NCBI GenBank assembly: GCA_044224315.1
Contig: JBGAKR010000004.1
Span: 62,001 to 126,000 of the forward strand
Origin: JAGXTF01 sp044224315
GTDB taxonomy: Bacteria; Bacteroidota; Bacteroidia; NS11-12g; UBA955
Reading direction: 5' to 3'
Length of the DNA stretch: 64,000 nucleotides
The translations under genes and the position numbers were made by a program. Shown here one piece after another: positions 1-9,318 of this stretch (its first letter is position 1; each line of letters begins with the position of its first letter). Below the pieces are notes generated by a model. That model ran no database searches, was not told the DNA's origin, and was given only the letters and a program-made list of their open reading frames with translations.

Positions 1-2318
1 ACATTGCGATCGGATTTTTGTTGCACCTTACCCAACAGTTCTGCTTTTAAATTGGCTACCTGTGCATGGGCAAAATCATCGAGTTTCTTTTTAAGGTTTT
101 CATTTTCCTGCAGCAATTTTTCAATTGCTACGGGCAAATCACGGGTATTGTTTAGCAGGGAAGCAATTGCATTATGCTCGTGCTGTAGTTTATTCATGAG
201 GTTCAAAGCCTCAAAAGAGGTAACCGCTTCTATACGCCGAACACCGGCGGCCACGCTGCTTTCAGAGGTTATTTTAAACATTCCGATGCGGGCAGTGCTT
301 TTTGTATGTGTTCCACCGCACAGTTCTACAGAATAGTTGGGGTCAAAAGTAATTACGCGAACAAATTCGCCGTATTTTTCACCAAATAAGGCCATGGCAC
401 CATGATTTACCGCCTCGTTGAAGGGCACATTTCTTTGTTCATTTAAGGCAATATCCTGGCGGATTTTTTGGTTTACCATGGTTTCTACTTTTTCCAACTC
501 TTCCGGGGTCATTTTAGAAAAATGCGAAAAGTCGAAACGCAGGTAATGCTGATTTACCAAACTACCTTTTTGGGCCACATGAGTACCCAGCACATTTCTC
601 AAAGCCGCGTGTAACAAATGCGTTGCACTGTGATTGGCTTCGGTTAGCATGCGGGTTTCAAGGTTTACAGTAGCCCTGAATTTCTGGCTGGGGTCGGCAG
701 GCAGTTTATCCGAAACATGGATATGCAGTCTGTTCTCTTTTTGGCAATCCAGAATATGAATGGTTTCACCATCGTGCAGGCCGGTGATATTGCCGGTATC
801 GCCCACCTGCCCGCCACTTTCAGCATAAAAAGGGGTTTCATCAAAAACCAGCTGATATTGGGGTTTACCCTTCACTATTACAGTGCGGTAACGGGTTATA
901 TGCACTTCATTTACAGTTTGATCATACCCCACAAAACCTTCTTCTGAGTCTTCTACCAAAACAATCCAGTCTCCGGTTTCTTTTTGTGCATCGGCGCGGC
1001 TGCGGGCCTTTTGCTCGGCCAGTGCAGTATCGTATCCGGCTTTATCTACGGGAATATTTTTTTCCTTACAAATCAACTCAATCAGGTCGATTGGAAATCC
1101 ATAAGTATCGTATAATTCAAAAGCAGTGTTGCCATCCAGAGCCTTGCCCGGATGGGATTCGAAAAAGTCATTGAGGATTTGTAAACCATGCTCCATGGTA
1201 CGAAAAAAAGAAGCCTCTTCCTCTCGAATGACGCGGGCTACAAATTCGGCCTGTTTATTTAATTCGGGAAATACATCTGAAAAATAATCAGCTACAGAAG
1301 GCACCAATTTATACAAAAACGGCTCCTGAATACCCAGATAACTAAAACCATAACGCACAGCGCGGCGAAGGATTCGGCGCACCACATGACCAGCTGTTAC
1401 ATTGGAGGGGAGCTGACCATCAGCAATGCACAAACTTACCGCACGTATATGATCGGCAATTACCCTGAAAGCTATATCCTGGGCATTGTCATCGCCATAT
1501 TTTTTGTGGCAAATGGCCGCTGTTTCCTGAATGATATACTGAAAAACATCGGTGTCGTAGTTGCTTTGTTTACCTTGTATAATACGGGTAAGACGTTCGA
1601 AACCCATTCCGGTATCTACATGCTGGGCGGGCAGTTTTTCGAGGCTTTTATCCGCTTTGCGGTTAAATTCCATAAACACATTGTTCCAGATTTCTATAAC
1701 ATCCGCATGGTCGGCATTTACCAACTGTGCGCCTGGGATTTTTGCCCTTTCCTCGTCGCTTCTTCCGTCGAAATGAATTTCGGTACACGGACCACATGGA
1801 CCTGTGTCGCCCATTTCCCAAAAATTATCTTTTTTATTGCCTTTTAAAATGCGGTCTTCTGCAACAAATTGTTTCCAAATGTCATAAGCCTCCTGGTCAA
1901 AAGCCAGATTTTCTGAGGCATCGCCCTCAAAAACGGTTACATACAATCGGTCGGTTGGCAACTTATAAATTTCGGTAAGTAATTCCCATGCCCAGCTTAT
2001 TGCCTCTTTCTTAAAATAATCTCCGAAGCTCCAATTGCCCAGCATTTCGAACATGGTATGGTGATAGTGGTCGTGCCCCACTTCTTCCAAATCATTGTGT
2101 TTGCCACTTACCCGTAAGCATTTTTGGGTATCAGCAACCCGTTTGTGAGGAGCCGATTCGTTGCCCAGAAAGTAGTCTTTAAACTGGTTCATACCCGCAT
2201 TTGTGAACATCAGCGTAGGATCGCCTTTTATTACAATGGGGGCAGAAGGCACAATTTTGTGTCCTTTGCTCTCAAAAAATCGTAAAAACTGCTGCTTTAT
2301 TTCTTTACTGCCGGTCAT
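1..2318 (-). CDS. alaS: Alanine--tRNA ligase (AlaRS), C-terminus cut by window edge
   Basis: Charges tRNA-Ala and clears mischarged serine or glycine in the cytoplasm. Reading leftward from the ATG at 2318, the frame stays open to base 1. It gives about 772 residues of a protein that is usually about 870-880 long, so the oligomerisation C-terminus is missing. The start reads MTGSKEIKQQFLRFFESKGH. The class II catalytic core follows with FTNAGMNQFK and FEMLGNWSFGDYFKKEA. The editing-domain zinc/catalytic motifs HSATH and CGGTH are both intact. A TATCTTTG box lies 12 nt upstream of the start. The gene is monocistronic as far as visible, and identification is certain. Confidence 0.97.
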   Translation of the reverse strand, partial: MTGSKEIKQQFLRFFESKGHKIVPSAPIVIKGDPTLMFTNAGMNQFKDYFLGNESAPHKRVADTQKCLRVSGKHNDLEEVGHDHYHHTMFEMLGNWSFGDYFKKEAISWAWELLTEIYKLPTDRLYVTVFEGDASENLAFDQEAYDIWKQFVAEDRILKGNKKDNFWEMGDTGPCGPCTEIHFDGRSDEERAKIPGAQLVNADHADVIEIWNNVFMEFNRKADKSLEKLPAQHVDTGMGFERLTRIIQGKQSNYDTDVFQYIIQETAAICHKKYGDDNAQDIAFRVIADHIRAVSLCIADGQLPSNVTAGHVVRRILRRAVRYGFSYLGIQEPFLYKLVPSVADYFSDVFPELNKQAEFVARVIREEEASFFRTMEHGLQILNDFFESHPGKALDGNTAFELYDTYGFPIDLIELICKEKNIPVDKAGYDTALAEQKARSRADAQKETGDWIVLVEDSEEGFVGYDQTVNEVHITRYRTVIVKGKPQYQLVFDETPFYAESGGQVGDTGNITGLHDGETIHILDCQKENRLHIHVSDKLPADPSQKFRATVNLETRMLTEANHSATHLLHAALRNVLGTHVAQKGSLVNQHYLRFDFSHFSKMTPEELEKVETMVNQKIRQDIALNEQRNVPFNEAVNHGAMALFGEKYGEFVRVITFDPNYSVELCGGTHTKSTARIGMFKITSESSVAAGVRRIEAVTSFEALNLMNKLQHEHNAIASLLNNTRDLPVAIEKLLQENENLKKKLDDFAHAQVANLKAELLGKVQQKSDRN

Positions 2319-2330
2319 AATTAAGGGGGG

Positions 2331-2338
2331 CAAAGATA
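2331..2338 (-). promoter_or_regulatory. -7 promoter box (TATCTTTG) of alaS
   Basis: The minus strand reads TATCTTTG, an exact match to the Bacteroidota TAnnTTTG consensus, 12 nt before the alaS ATG. No convincing -33 TTG is visible at the usual distance. Confidence 0.55.
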
Positions 2339-2456
2339 AGGCTGGAAATTAAATTTTATTGTTCATACCCCAGTTTACTAAAGTATTAACCCTATTGAAC
2401 AAAGGAACAGATTCTTAATTTCGGTTTACGGCAAAGTAAAATGCTAATTGGGTGAA

Positions 2457-3008
2457 TCAATTATTCAGGTATATCAGCAATCCTTTATTGAGTAAATATC
2501 GTTTGGGTTTTTGCAGATTAAATCCCCAAACTGAAACTGCTGCCGATGTGCCTGTGACTAATACGATAGGTATAGGAGGGGCGCCGGTAATTAGCCCAAT
2601 AAAGGGTGTAAAAAAAGTGATGAATGCGCCCACGCCGAAAGGTGCTTCAGAAAACATACTATTGCGGGTTTTCCAGAAAGAAATAACACTCACTTCGGAA
2701 AGAGGTAAAATGTATGTGGCTTTGCCCAGGGTGGTATCTAAATGCGGGGCCAGGATATAGTTTGAGGCTGCTTTGCTTTTTCTGGAAGCCAAACGCACCA
2801 CACAACGCACCGAATCGATATACAATAATTCGCAGCGGAAATGAGAAAAATCAAACAGGGTGATATCCACGTCTCTTTTTAAGGCATATACCTCTGTCAA
2901 AGCTGTTTCTTTAAGATTGATTGTATCTGGATTTCGGGCAAATAAATTGGGTTTATAAATGAAAAAACAGAATAAAAACAGGCCTACATTCATCCAGTAT
3001 TTTTTCAT
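2457..3008 (-). CDS. Secreted/membrane-associated protein of unknown function
   Basis: A 183-residue protein read from ATG 3008. It begins MKKYWMNVGLFLFCFF, a plausible signal sequence. A longer frame reaches 3122 but would run through the pckA terminator hairpin, so the inner ATG is preferred. After the signal there is a region that looks like a small beta-rich domain (ELLYIDSVRCVVRLASRK), then a hydrophobic glycine/proline-rich stretch around residues 125-160 (TFFTPFIGLITGAPP) that could be a membrane hairpin. I do not recognise the family. It is a single gene between alaS and pckA. Confidence 0.6.
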   Translation of the reverse strand: MKKYWMNVGLFLFCFFIYKPNLFARNPDTINLKETALTEVYALKRDVDITLFDFSHFRCELLYIDSVRCVVRLASRKSKAASNYILAPHLDTTLGKATYILPLSEVSVISFWKTRNSMFSEAPFGVGAFITFFTPFIGLITGAPPIPIVLVTGTSAAVSVWGFNLQKPKRYLLNKGLLIYLNN

Positions 3009-3073
3009 ATTTGATATTAATTGGGCCACCATGAAATACAGGACCACAAGGTATAATATATTTATTTTAAACA

Positions 3074-3106
3074 CAAAAAAAACGCGCCCGATTTGGGCGC
3101 GTTTTA
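3074..3106 (-). terminator. Rho-independent terminator after pckA
   Basis: On the minus strand a 9-bp perfect stem (AACGCGCCC/GGGCGCGTT) with a 5-nt loop is followed by eight T residues. It sits about 20 nt past the pckA stop. Confidence 0.9.
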
Positions 3107-3125
3107 ATATAAAATCGTTCAATGA

Positions 3126-4724
3126 TTAATTGGCAGCTGCATTTGCTTTAGGGGCAGCAGCTTTAATTTCGTCATTGGCATGATCGGAGAATTTCGCAAA
3201 ATTGTCGTTAAACAAAACGGCCAATTTATCGCATTGTGCATCATAGGCTGCACCGTCACTCCAGGTATTTCTGGGGTTTAGCAATTCGGTTGGAACATTG
3301 GGGCAGGTATCGGGCATAGCCACTCCAAAAACGGGGTGTTGGGTATAACTCACACCATTGAGATCGCCTTCGAGTGCAGCGGTAATCATAGCGCGGGTGT
3401 AAGCCAGTTTCATACGATTGCCAACGCCATAAGGTCCACCAGACCAACCCGTATTTACCAGCCAAACGTTGATTTCGGGATGTGCAGTAAGTTTTTCTCC
3501 CAGCATCGTGGCATATTTGGTTGGGTGCAATGGCAAAAAGGCTTGTCCAAAGCATGCACTGAAAGTTGCCTGTGGCTCAGTTACACCAGCTTCGGTACCT
3601 GCAACTTTGGCGGTATAACCGCTGATGAAATGGTACATGGCCTGGCCAGGTGTAAGTTTACTGATAGGAGGCAATACCCCGAATGCATCGGCAGTAAGGA
3701 AGAAAATATTTTTAGGAGGCTGGCCTACACTGGGCACTGCAATATTATCGATATAATCTATAGGGTATGCAGCGCGTGTATTTTCAGTAACTGAAATATC
3801 GGTATAATCTACTTCGGCAGTGCCTGGTTTAAAGCGCACATTTTCTACGAGGGCTCCGTGTTTAATGGCACTCCAGATTTGGGGTTCTTTTTCGGCAGTA
3901 AGATCTACGCATTTGGCATAACAACCACCTTCAAAATTAAACACCGCATCATCAGACCAGCCATGCTCATCGTCTCCAATCAGTTTGCGATTGGGATCTG
4001 CGCTGAGGGTGGTTTTTCCGGTTCCACTTAAACCAAAGAATATGGCAGTATCACCAGCTGCGCCAATGTTGGCAGAGCAATGCATACTTAATACACCTCT
4101 TTCGTGAGGTAAAATGTAATTGAGAACGCCAAAAATACCTTTTTTAATTTCGCCGGTATAACCGCTACCCCCAATGAGGATGATTTTGCGTTTCATATTT
4201 ACGATGGTGAAATTGGCCTGGCGGGTTTCATCTACAGCAGGATCGGCCATAAAAGTTGGCGCGGCTATAATCAACCATTCGGTTGGTGCAGAAGAAATTT
4301 CAGTAGCATCGGGGCGAAGGAAAAGATGTTTGGCAAACAGGTTTTGGTAGGCACTTTCGGTAACTACCTGAATGTGCAACCTGTAGCGAGGATCGGCGCA
4401 GGCCATGCTATGACGGGCAAAAATTTCTTTGCCTTGGAGGTGATTCAATACTTTGCCGAGCAATGCATCAAATTTCTCAGAAGAGTAGGGCTGGTTTACA
4501 GTGCCCCACCAGGCTGAATTTTCGGTGGTTTCGTCTTTTACCAGGAATTTGTCTTTAGGACTGCGACCGGTGAATTTGCCGGTATCTGCAGCCAGCGCGC
4601 CGGTACTTGCCAGCACTCCTTCTTTACGTTCAATCGCTTTGTTAACGAGCTCATCCGTAGTAAGGTTCTCATAAACAGCCGAAGCACCGGCCTTAATCTG
4701 AGAAATTATTTCTGCGTTATTCAT
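3126..4724 (-). CDS. pckA: Phosphoenolpyruvate carboxykinase (ATP)
   Basis: Converts oxaloacetate and ATP to phosphoenolpyruvate, CO2 and ADP, the entry to gluconeogenesis in the cytoplasm. The 532-residue length is typical for the ATP-dependent family. The kinase-1a P-loop GLSGTGKTTLS lies at about residues 231-241, and the metal-binding IGDDEHGW follows at 249-256. The substrate-binding FTGRSPKDKF is at about 51-60. The ATG at 4724 follows a TAATTTTG -7 box (4753-4760), leaving an untranslated leader of about 20-25 nt. A strong terminator follows the stop, so it is transcribed alone. Confidence 0.97.
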   Translation of the reverse strand: MNNAEIISQIKAGASAVYENLTTDELVNKAIERKEGVLASTGALAADTGKFTGRSPKDKFLVKDETTENSAWWGTVNQPYSSEKFDALLGKVLNHLQGKEIFARHSMACADPRYRLHIQVVTESAYQNLFAKHLFLRPDATEISSAPTEWLIIAAPTFMADPAVDETRQANFTIVNMKRKIILIGGSGYTGEIKKGIFGVLNYILPHERGVLSMHCSANIGAAGDTAIFFGLSGTGKTTLSADPNRKLIGDDEHGWSDDAVFNFEGGCYAKCVDLTAEKEPQIWSAIKHGALVENVRFKPGTAEVDYTDISVTENTRAAYPIDYIDNIAVPSVGQPPKNIFFLTADAFGVLPPISKLTPGQAMYHFISGYTAKVAGTEAGVTEPQATFSACFGQAFLPLHPTKYATMLGEKLTAHPEINVWLVNTGWSGGPYGVGNRMKLAYTRAMITAALEGDLNGVSYTQHPVFGVAMPDTCPNVPTELLNPRNTWSDGAAYDAQCDKLAVLFNDNFAKFSDHANDEIKAAAPKANAAAN

Positions 4725-4752
4725 GTATGAATGTTTGATAAATTCGGGGTGG

Positions 4753-4760
4753 CAAAATTA
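4753..4760 (-). promoter_or_regulatory. -7 promoter box (TAATTTTG) of pckA
   Basis: Minus strand TAATTTTG matches TAnnTTTG, 28 nt upstream of the pckA ATG. This is a conventional leader length, in contrast to the near-leaderless genes elsewhere in the window. Confidence 0.5.
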
Positions 4761-4840
4761 CCTCAATTTTATGGCCAATCCAATGGTTTTAACTAAACTT
4801 GTGCATCTTTTATTCACCAATCAAAGCGCTAACCCCAAAG

Positions 4841-5587
4841 ATGCTATCACATTCGTATTCTAATAGTTACAAATACAAAGCGGTCATTTTTTGCTTATTT
4901 TTAATCATTCCATTTTACGGAATTTTTTCCCAGGTTCAGAATTCGGGTGGATTAAACATCACCAAAAAGCGCGATTTACCCATTTGTATCGGTGCAACCC
5001 TTTGGACCGGTGCCAATTATCTGGTGCAATTTAATTCGCCCCAAAGACCGAAAACATATTTAAGTGTTAAAATACCCTATATCGACAATTTTAATCGTAC
5101 CAGGCTGAACAAAAATTTGGTTCATGTATCCGATGCAACTGCCATTCTTACATGTTTGGCAGGTGGAGCAACCATAATGATGCAACCGAGAGATGAATGG
5201 ACAAAAAAAGGCCTCGTTATGGGTCAAAGCCTTTGGATTTCAGTGAATATGGCACATACTGTAAAAATGTTGGTACTAAGACGAAGGCCGTATACCAATG
5301 CGCCCTTGTTTATTCCCAGCAAGCGCGATGATTATTACTCTTTTTACAGCGGACATAGTGCGGCGGTTGCCTCAGTAGTAACTTCAGCCTTTTTAATGCG
5401 CAATCGCAATGGCCAATTTGTGTCACCAGCCAGTCAAAAAATATTACCCCTGAGCTGTTTGGCTTTGGCCGCAACCACAGCCCTGCTGCGGATTTACTCA
5501 GGCAAACACTATCCATCTGACGTTTTATCCGGAATTACAACAGGCATAGGAATTGCGTATATCAATTACCGCATCCATGAAAAATAA
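4841..5587 (+). CDS. PAP2-family phosphatase, membrane bound
   Basis: A 248-residue membrane phosphatase of the type-2 phosphatidic acid phosphatase superfamily, which dephosphorylates lipid phosphates such as undecaprenyl pyrophosphate or phosphatidate. The three signature motifs are present in order: KMLVLRRRP (KX6RP), YSGHSAA (PSGH-like, with Y for P) and RIYSGKHYPSD (SRX5HX3D-like). An N-terminal hydrophobic helix covers about residues 13-30. ATG 4841 is chosen over an upstream TTG at 4799. The gene overlaps msrA by 11 bases and is probably co-transcribed with it. The exact substrate cannot be inferred. Confidence 0.88.
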   Translation: MLSHSYSNSYKYKAVIFCLFLIIPFYGIFSQVQNSGGLNITKKRDLPICIGATLWTGANYLVQFNSPQRPKTYLSVKIPYIDNFNRTRLNKNLVHVSDATAILTCLAGGATIMMQPRDEWTKKGLVMGQSLWISVNMAHTVKMLVLRRRPYTNAPLFIPSKRDDYYSFYSGHSAAVASVVTSAFLMRNRNGQFVSPASQKILPLSCLALAATTALLRIYSGKHYPSDVLSGITTGIGIAYINYRIHEK

Positions 5588-6245
5588 AATCTTTATTGCA
5601 ATTACAGCGTTGTTTACCTCTTTCGGAGCAGCCTGTCAATCTCCCAATACCTCAGATTCTTCCAAAACTAAAAAAAATACAGATACCATGTCTCAAACCG
5701 ACCCCACAAAACTCGATACTGCCATCATTGCCGGTGGCTGCTTTTGGTGCCTTGATGCCGTTTATCGCAGAATGAAAGGTGTAGAAAACGTAATCAGTGG
5801 TTATGCAAACGGGCATGTAAAAAATCCAAGTTACAAAGAAGTATGCACAGGATCTACCGGACATACTGAGGCAGTTGAAATTGTATACGACACTACCCAA
5901 ACCAGTTATGCCGAAATACTGGAAGTTTTTTGGCGAATTCACAATCCTACTACCTTAAACCGGCAAGGCAATGACGTTGGTACACAGTACCGCAGTGGAA
6001 TTTATTTCACCAATGAAACACAAGCAGAAATTGCACGCAAAAGCTATGCTGCAGCCCAGGAATCAAAAATATGGGAAGGAAAATTCGTAACCGAACTCGA
6101 AGCCCTGAAATGTTTTTACCCTGCTGAAGATTATCACCAAAACTACTACTCAAACAATCCGGATCAGGGATACTGCGTTTATGTAGTGGGCGAAAAAGTA
6201 GATAAATTCAAGAAGCTTTTTAAAGATAAACTAAAGGCTGAATAA
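5577..6245 (+). CDS. msrA: Peptide-methionine (S)-S-oxide reductase MsrA, predicted lipoprotein
   Basis: Reduces methionine-S-sulfoxide in oxidised proteins. The 222-residue product carries the catalytic GGCFWC motif with Cys at about residue 55, plus the family hallmark GSTGHTEAVEI. Near the C-terminus YHQNYY is also typical. The N-terminus is a lipoprotein signal with lipobox FGAAC (Cys 20), so the enzyme is predicted to be anchored outside the cytoplasm. ATG 5577 is chosen because it opens directly on this signal. It overlaps the PAP2 gene by 11 bases, which suggests translational coupling. Confidence 0.95.
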   Translation: MKNKIFIAITALFTSFGAACQSPNTSDSSKTKKNTDTMSQTDPTKLDTAIIAGGCFWCLDAVYRRMKGVENVISGYANGHVKNPSYKEVCTGSTGHTEAVEIVYDTTQTSYAEILEVFWRIHNPTTLNRQGNDVGTQYRSGIYFTNETQAEIARKSYAAAQESKIWEGKFVTELEALKCFYPAEDYHQNYYSNNPDQGYCVYVVGEKVDKFKKLFKDKLKAE

Positions 6246-6249
6246 CCAT

Positions 6250-7812
6250 TTATTCATAGGCATTTCGTGAAAATTTAACGCTGTATTTCAGCAAAAGTTG
6301 TTGCAATTTAAGGTTGTTTGCTTGTACCAGTACCATATTGGGTTCTTGCGACAATACTTTTGAGTAATTGCTGATTTTCCCGGTGGCTGAATCAATAAAA
6401 TTTCCCACAATTAAAACTGTGCGGAAACGCGATGGCCGTGCAACCTCATAAACCCAAGTGCGCTTTTCATACATATTCATAGTAGTTTTACAAAATTCGG
6501 ATTGCAACAAAGGGCATCCATAATTGTAAAACTCCATGGCTGGAACATTGTACTCCCCATTGGGTACAAAAACTACTATATCCACGCTATATTTTGATAT
6601 TGAATCTGCGAAAGACTGGCATTCCGATTTCAATTTGGAAATAGGCTTTACTGCCACCGGGCCAAAATTCTGCTCTTTGGTTTTTGCAGCTACCACAGAA
6701 GGTTCTGCTACCACTTTAAATATTGTAAAAATGGCCAAAATTGGCAAGAAATATACTTTAATTTTTATTGCATTTAATTTATTCTCAAATGCCCAGAAAA
6801 TAGCTAAAATAGTAAAAAACGGTAAGGCCATAAACATCCGTTTGGGAGAAAGGAAAATGTTGGCCATTCCGTCGTTCACTTTATTTAATCCAAGCATGAC
6901 CATGATAAATAAAAAGCCACTTAATAGGGCTATTCCCTTTTTTCGATTATACTGAAAAGTTTTCCAAATAAGCGCAATGAGTGCAAGCAGAATCATCCAC
7001 CCAGCAAACCATAAAACCGGCATATAACAACCAAAAAACCGGTTCAAATCCGAAAAATTGTGTATAATTCTCTGTATATCAAAATCGAGGTGCCACATTG
7101 AACTCACATTATGGTTGGGGTGTAGAATATAAAAATATTGTGCCCATTTTTCAAGCCCAAGAAATGGGAGAAATGCCGCGAGCATGATGCCGTAGAAACG
7201 AATCTCGCGAAAATGAGATAGCCAAAGAAATAAAAGTACTGGAAAACTAAAAACCACTGAATTAGGATTAAAAATATAACCTGCAGAGGCCGATATCCCT
7301 GCTATCCACAAAGCCCTGGGGCTACCGGGATTTAGGAGAGGATGAATAAGAAATGTGCTAAAAAACAGCCCTGAAACAAATCCACGGGTCATGGACGTGA
7401 GTATACCATACTCCGGAGATAAAAATATTGGGAATAATAAAAATATATATGCCAGTATTTTATAATTATTTTTAAATGAAACGAAAGCGGAATAAACAAA
7501 AGGGAATAAGGCCAACAAGCCAGTAACAATGGGTAAGGCTATAAAATGCGGAATTTTTAACCACACCAATGGAACAGCGAAAAGTGCTTCCAGCATAAAA
7601 TTATAATTTTGTCCGTAGAAAAATGGTTCGTGAAAAATACCGTTTGCGTAATCAGTGGCTGCTTGCCAAAACACCATATCGTCGCTACCAGTAAATCTAA
7701 AACCATAATTAAACAGCAAAGCAATTCTATCAACCAACAATAAAGCCAAAAGCCCTACAAAAAGTATTGAAATTTTCGTACTTCCACTTGGTTGGGGTTT
7801 GGAGAAATTCAT
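6250..7812 (-). CDS. Multi-spanning membrane protein, GT-C glycosyltransferase-like
   Basis: A 520-residue protein with roughly ten hydrophobic helices in the first 380 residues and a soluble C-terminal part. The early loop contains FTGSDDMVFWQAATDYANG, which resembles the acidic first periplasmic loop of GT-C (GT39/GT83-like) transferases that use polyprenyl-phosphate sugars. That assignment is inference from topology, not from a recognised family signature. Start at ATG 7812 (MNFSKPQPSG) rather than TTG 7827. It converges with msrA (4-nt gap) and diverges from the SDR gene. Confidence 0.7.
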   Translation of the reverse strand: MNFSKPQPSGSTKISILFVGLLALLLVDRIALLFNYGFRFTGSDDMVFWQAATDYANGIFHEPFFYGQNYNFMLEALFAVPLVWLKIPHFIALPIVTGLLALFPFVYSAFVSFKNNYKILAYIFLLFPIFLSPEYGILTSMTRGFVSGLFFSTFLIHPLLNPGSPRALWIAGISASAGYIFNPNSVVFSFPVLLFLWLSHFREIRFYGIMLAAFLPFLGLEKWAQYFYILHPNHNVSSMWHLDFDIQRIIHNFSDLNRFFGCYMPVLWFAGWMILLALIALIWKTFQYNRKKGIALLSGFLFIMVMLGLNKVNDGMANIFLSPKRMFMALPFFTILAIFWAFENKLNAIKIKVYFLPILAIFTIFKVVAEPSVVAAKTKEQNFGPVAVKPISKLKSECQSFADSISKYSVDIVVFVPNGEYNVPAMEFYNYGCPLLQSEFCKTTMNMYEKRTWVYEVARPSRFRTVLIVGNFIDSATGKISNYSKVLSQEPNMVLVQANNLKLQQLLLKYSVKFSRNAYE

Positions 7813-7877
7813 GGGGTCAAACTGCAATATTAATCGAATGAAAGGGTAAAGCGCATTAAAATTACATAATGCACTTA

Positions 7878-7885
7878 TAAATTTG
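7878..7885 (+). promoter_or_regulatory. -7 promoter box (TAAATTTG), 5 nt before the SDR start codon
   Basis: Exact TAnnTTTG match with only 5 nt between its last G and ATG 7891. If it is used, the mRNA would be leaderless or nearly so. No clear -33 TTG is seen. Confidence 0.5.
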
Positions 7886-7890
7886 TAGCG

Positions 7891-8727
7891 ATGAGCGATC
7901 AGAAAAAAGTTTGGTTAATTACCGGTGTATCGGGCGGATTGGGCCGTGCACTAGCCATTTTAGCCGCAAAAAAAGGGAATATTGTGTTTGGTACACTGCG
8001 CCAATTAAACCAGATTGAAGCCTTTAACCAAGAAGTTCAGGGCTATACAATCGGTATTCAGTTGGATGTTAATCACCACCAAGCTGTAGACGCTGCCGTG
8101 CAGCAGATTATTGCCACCCATGGACGAATTGATGTGCTGGTGAATAATGCAGGTTATGGATTATTTGGTGCAGTGGAAGAACTAAATATGGAAGAAGCCC
8201 GTGCTCAAATGGAAACCAATTTTTTTGCGGTGCTATCGGCCTGCAAAACAGTATTGCCAATTATGCGCAAACAACAGTCGGGCAATATTGTACAAATAAG
8301 CTCTATTGCCGGATTCAGGGGGACTGAAGGCTTGGCGCTATACAATGCATCCAAATTTGCTTTGGAAGGTTTTAGCCAGGGTATGGCCAAAGAGGTTGCC
8401 CCGTTTAATATTCATGTAACCCTTGTGGAACCCGGACCTTTTCGCACAGAATGGGCAGGGAATTCAAGTGTAAGAAGTAAGCAAATTATGCCTGAATATG
8501 ATTCCACAGCCGGGGAGAGAATTCGTATTATTAATAATTACAGTGGCACCCAACCCGGAGATCCGAACAAAGCGGCTGCGGTTATATATGAAGCCGTTGA
8601 AAGCCAAAATCCACCCTTGCACCTGCCTTTAGGGCCATTGGCACTTGCCGGATTCAGAGAAAAAATTGAGGCTTTGGAAAAAGATATTCAGCAATGGGAA
8701 ACAAAATCCCATGCCACATCCTTCTAA
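7891..8727 (+). CDS. Short-chain dehydrogenase/reductase (SDR)
   Basis: A 278-residue NAD(P)-dependent oxidoreductase of the classical SDR family. The Rossmann TGVSGGLG glycine motif is at residues 11-18, NNAG at 85-88, the catalytic Ser at about 137/138, Tyr 151 and Lys 155 (YNASK). The substrate cannot be told. Its length and the ending past residue 240 resemble SDRs annotated as oxidoreductases acting on small alcohols or retinol-like substrates. A membrane-protein gene follows 9 nt downstream, probably in the same transcript. Confidence 0.93.
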   Translation: MSDQKKVWLITGVSGGLGRALAILAAKKGNIVFGTLRQLNQIEAFNQEVQGYTIGIQLDVNHHQAVDAAVQQIIATHGRIDVLVNNAGYGLFGAVEELNMEEARAQMETNFFAVLSACKTVLPIMRKQQSGNIVQISSIAGFRGTEGLALYNASKFALEGFSQGMAKEVAPFNIHVTLVEPGPFRTEWAGNSSVRSKQIMPEYDSTAGERIRIINNYSGTQPGDPNKAAAVIYEAVESQNPPLHLPLGPLALAGFREKIEALEKDIQQWETKSHATSF

Positions 8728-8736
8728 AAATAACCT

Positions 8737-9318
8737 ATGAATGTTGTTAAAATAACCTCATTCAAAAAATCTAAGTGGATATTATTTAACTTTCTGGGTT
8801 GGATAATGGGCATTGCTTTTATTCTCATTCTTTCATCCTTTTTAGACTCCATCCATATCGAGCATTTTCAATTTTACCTGGGCATTGGGATGGGTGCTGG
8901 AATCGCATTCGGACAATGGCTTTATTTGCGCAAGGCAATTTCACTTCCATTTCGCTGGGTATACCTATCCGCCCTTGGATTAGGCATTCCATTTGTAATT
9001 ATGGATTTAATTCCGCATGATGTATTAAAATATAAATTGCCCATTAGTGTTATGGTTGGAATACTTTTGATGGGATATTTTCAGATTCTCATTTTCAAAA
9101 AAAATAATATTATTTCAAGTCGCTGGTTTAACTTAAACTCCATAGCCTGGCTACTAGCCATTATGGTGGTTTTCAGTATTGATTATTTTAAATATCTCAA
9201 AACACCGCTTATCGTTACAACCTTGGTTAATTTTTTCTGCGTGCTGGTTGGTGGTGTAATTATAGGATTAATTACATTGCCTTTTTTTAAACAAATAAAA
9301 TCCGATAATAATGTATAA
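8737..9318 (+). CDS. Membrane protein of unknown function
   Basis: A 193-residue protein with about six hydrophobic segments spread over its length and a basic N-terminus (MNVVKITSFKKSKW). Conserved-looking small-residue patches (GIGMGAGIAFGQW) lie in the first third. I recognise no family. It lies 9 nt after the SDR gene and overlaps the next gene by 8 bases, so the three are likely one operon. Confidence 0.75.
   Translation: MNVVKITSFKKSKWILFNFLGWIMGIAFILILSSFLDSIHIEHFQFYLGIGMGAGIAFGQWLYLRKAISLPFRWVYLSALGLGIPFVIMDLIPHDVLKYKLPISVMVGILLMGYFQILIFKKNNIISSRWFNLNSIAWLLAIMVVFSIDYFKYLKTPLIVTTLVNFFCVLVGGVIIGLITLPFFKQIKSDNNV

Noticed and set aside
3336..3794. Open frames antisense to pckA
   Set aside because: pckA is certain in the sense frame; no promoter or family signal supports the antisense frames.
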